From: Caldifarciminota bacterium
GTDB taxonomy: Bacteria > Hydrothermota > UBA3072 > B12-G15
Assembly: GCA_021163525.1 (NCBI GenBank)
Contig: JAGGTX010000224.1
Location: forward strand, 1 to 6,896
Reading direction: 5' to 3'
Length of the DNA: 6,896 nt
Within the stretch, counting starts at the first letter, position 1. The number at the start of each line of letters is the position of its first letter. The position numbers were made by a program, and so were the translations under genes. The notes beneath the pieces are model-generated. The model ran no database searches and had not been told where the DNA came from. It saw nothing but the letters and a program-made list of their open reading frames with translations. Positions 6,341-6,896 of this stretch are shown in pieces.

Positions 6341-6751
6341 TTAAGTTTCGTTCTTCAAGAGGTTAAGTATTCTTATAGCTGCATGTGCGGCGTTTTTCAC
6401 ACCATCTATCCCAACGCTGAGCACAGGAACGCCTGATGGCATCTGAACAATTGAGAGAAGGGCATCCATACCATTGAGAGTGGATGTGGAAAGTGGAACA
6501 CCTATAACAGGAAGGTCTGTCATGGATGCAATGAATCCAGGGAGTGCTGCTGCATAACCTGCTGCTGCAATTATCACCCTGTATCCCTTCTGCTTCGCGG
6601 TCCTTGCGAGTTCTGAGGTTTTCTCAGGGTCCCTGTGAGCAGAGGAAACAACCAGGTCATAAGAAATACCTTCCTTTGTCAATATTTTTTCACACTCAAT
6701 CATCTTTGGCATATCTGACTTACTTCCTATGACCACAAGAATATCTGCCAT
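6341..6751 (-). CDS. purE: PurE, N5-carboxyaminoimidazole ribonucleotide mutase (class I)
   Basis: Cytoplasmic enzyme of de novo purine synthesis converting N5-CAIR to CAIR; class I PurE proteins normally form octamers. Seen: N-terminal VVIGSKSDMPKM (phosphate/AIR-binding GSxSD at 9-13), VVSSAHRDPEK with the conserved His39, LPVIGVPLSTSTLNGMDALLSIVQMPSGVPV (80-110), and C-terminal KNAAHAAIRIL. These assign it to PurE over the PurE-like LarB. Odd points: the usual AGAGGAAHLPG loop reads AAAGYAAALPG (62-72), so Gly63, Gly66 and the conserved His69 are replaced by Ala, Tyr and Ala. The protein is only 136 residues, lacking about 30 C-terminal residues present in the E. coli enzyme. Start ATG 6751 is supported by an AAAGGGGGG run just upstream. 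The upstream gene overlaps it by 25 bp, indicating an operon. Confidence 0.9.
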   Translation of the reverse strand: MADILVVIGSKSDMPKMIECEKILTKEGISYDLVVSSAHRDPEKTSELARTAKQKGYRVIIAAAGYAAALPGFIASMTDLPVIGVPLSTSTLNGMDALLSIVQMPSGVPVLSVGIDGVKNAAHAAIRILNLLKNET

Positions 6752-6896
6752 ACACCCCCCTTTGATACAAGTTTAAAGACTCTCTCCTCCGTGTCCTCAA
6801 AAACAAAAAACATACCCATCTCACCTGTTTTATCCAATGTCCTTCCCTGTTCAATCACCCTCTTAACAAAAATCTCCCCATCTTCTGTAAATATCC
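6727..6896 (-). CDS. Partial upstream gene, C-terminal 55 residues, unidentified
   Basis: This is the only stop-free minus-strand frame from the right edge. It gives 55 residues beginning IFTEDGEIFVKRVIEQG and containing GEMGMFFVFEDTEERVFKLV, and ends with TAG at 6729-6727, 25 bp inside purE in another frame. The mix of charged and hydrophobic residues looks like real protein. The gene starts beyond the window. The order of an IF...G segment, an MGM-FFVF strand and a following helix faintly recalls the C-terminal domain of PurM/AIR-synthase-like enzymes, which would suit a purE neighbour. The FNMGIG signature of PurM is not there, so I do not assign it. Confidence 0.55.
   Translation of the reverse strand, partial: IFTEDGEIFVKRVIEQGRTLDKTGEMGMFFVFEDTEERVFKLVSKGGVWQIFLWS
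6752..6763 (-). promoter_or_regulatory. Ribosome binding site of purE
   Basis: AAAGGGGGGTGT directly precedes ATG 6751 on the minus strand. The purine run is a variant of AAGGAGG and lies inside the coding sequence of the upstream gene, as expected for coupled genes. Confidence 0.5.

Noticed and set aside
1..6896. Insertion sequence, integrase, attachment site or phage element
   Set aside because: No transposase, integrase, terminal repeats or tRNA fragments are seen on either strand.

Overview
The window is an AT-rich bacterial segment with two short, densely packed gene clusters that converge on each other. The lineage call is an inference. The large secreted protein combines a gingipain-type (C25) protease, an FG-GAP/VCBS-type propeller and a type IX secretion (T9SS, Por) C-terminal sorting tail. 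That combination points to the FCB side of Bacteria (Bacteroidota relatives, or candidate phyla such as WOR-3/TA06/Cloacimonadota). Preference for AGA/AGG arginine and ATA isoleucine codons fits an AT-leaning, possibly thermophilic, member. A glycerol-1-phosphate dehydrogenase is archaeal-flavoured but is also known in some Bacteria, including FCB lineages.

Left side, plus strand: about 110-130 bases of leader with several inverted repeats come first. They are followed by a WecA/TagO-type polyprenyl-phosphate sugar-1-phosphate transferase (131-1117) and, through an ATGA stop/start overlap, a G1P-dehydrogenase-like metal-dependent dehydrogenase (1114-2100). The two look translationally coupled and suggest an envelope or lipid-linked pathway.

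Centre, minus strand: one very large gene (2093-6085, about 1330 aa) encodes a secreted protein. Its parts in order are signal peptide, C25-type propeptide region, C25 cysteine peptidase with visible His/Cys pair, beta-sandwich domains, an eight-blade beta-propeller and a T9SS sorting tail. Its stop codon overlaps the end of the dehydrogenase gene tail to tail by 8 bp. Its start codon and Shine-Dalgarno lie in a perfect 9-bp inverted repeat.

Right side, minus strand: a 255-bp AT-rich intergenic stretch holds palindromes and direct repeats. It is followed by purE (6341-6751, purine biosynthesis), which is overlapped at its start by the 3' end of a gene that runs off the window. purE has an unusual His-to-Ala change in its conserved loop.

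No tRNA, rRNA, CRISPR array or mobile element was seen. No wholly new system is evident. The most interesting points are the start-codon hairpin of the protease gene, the G1PDH/lipid-carrier transferase pair and the altered PurE loop.
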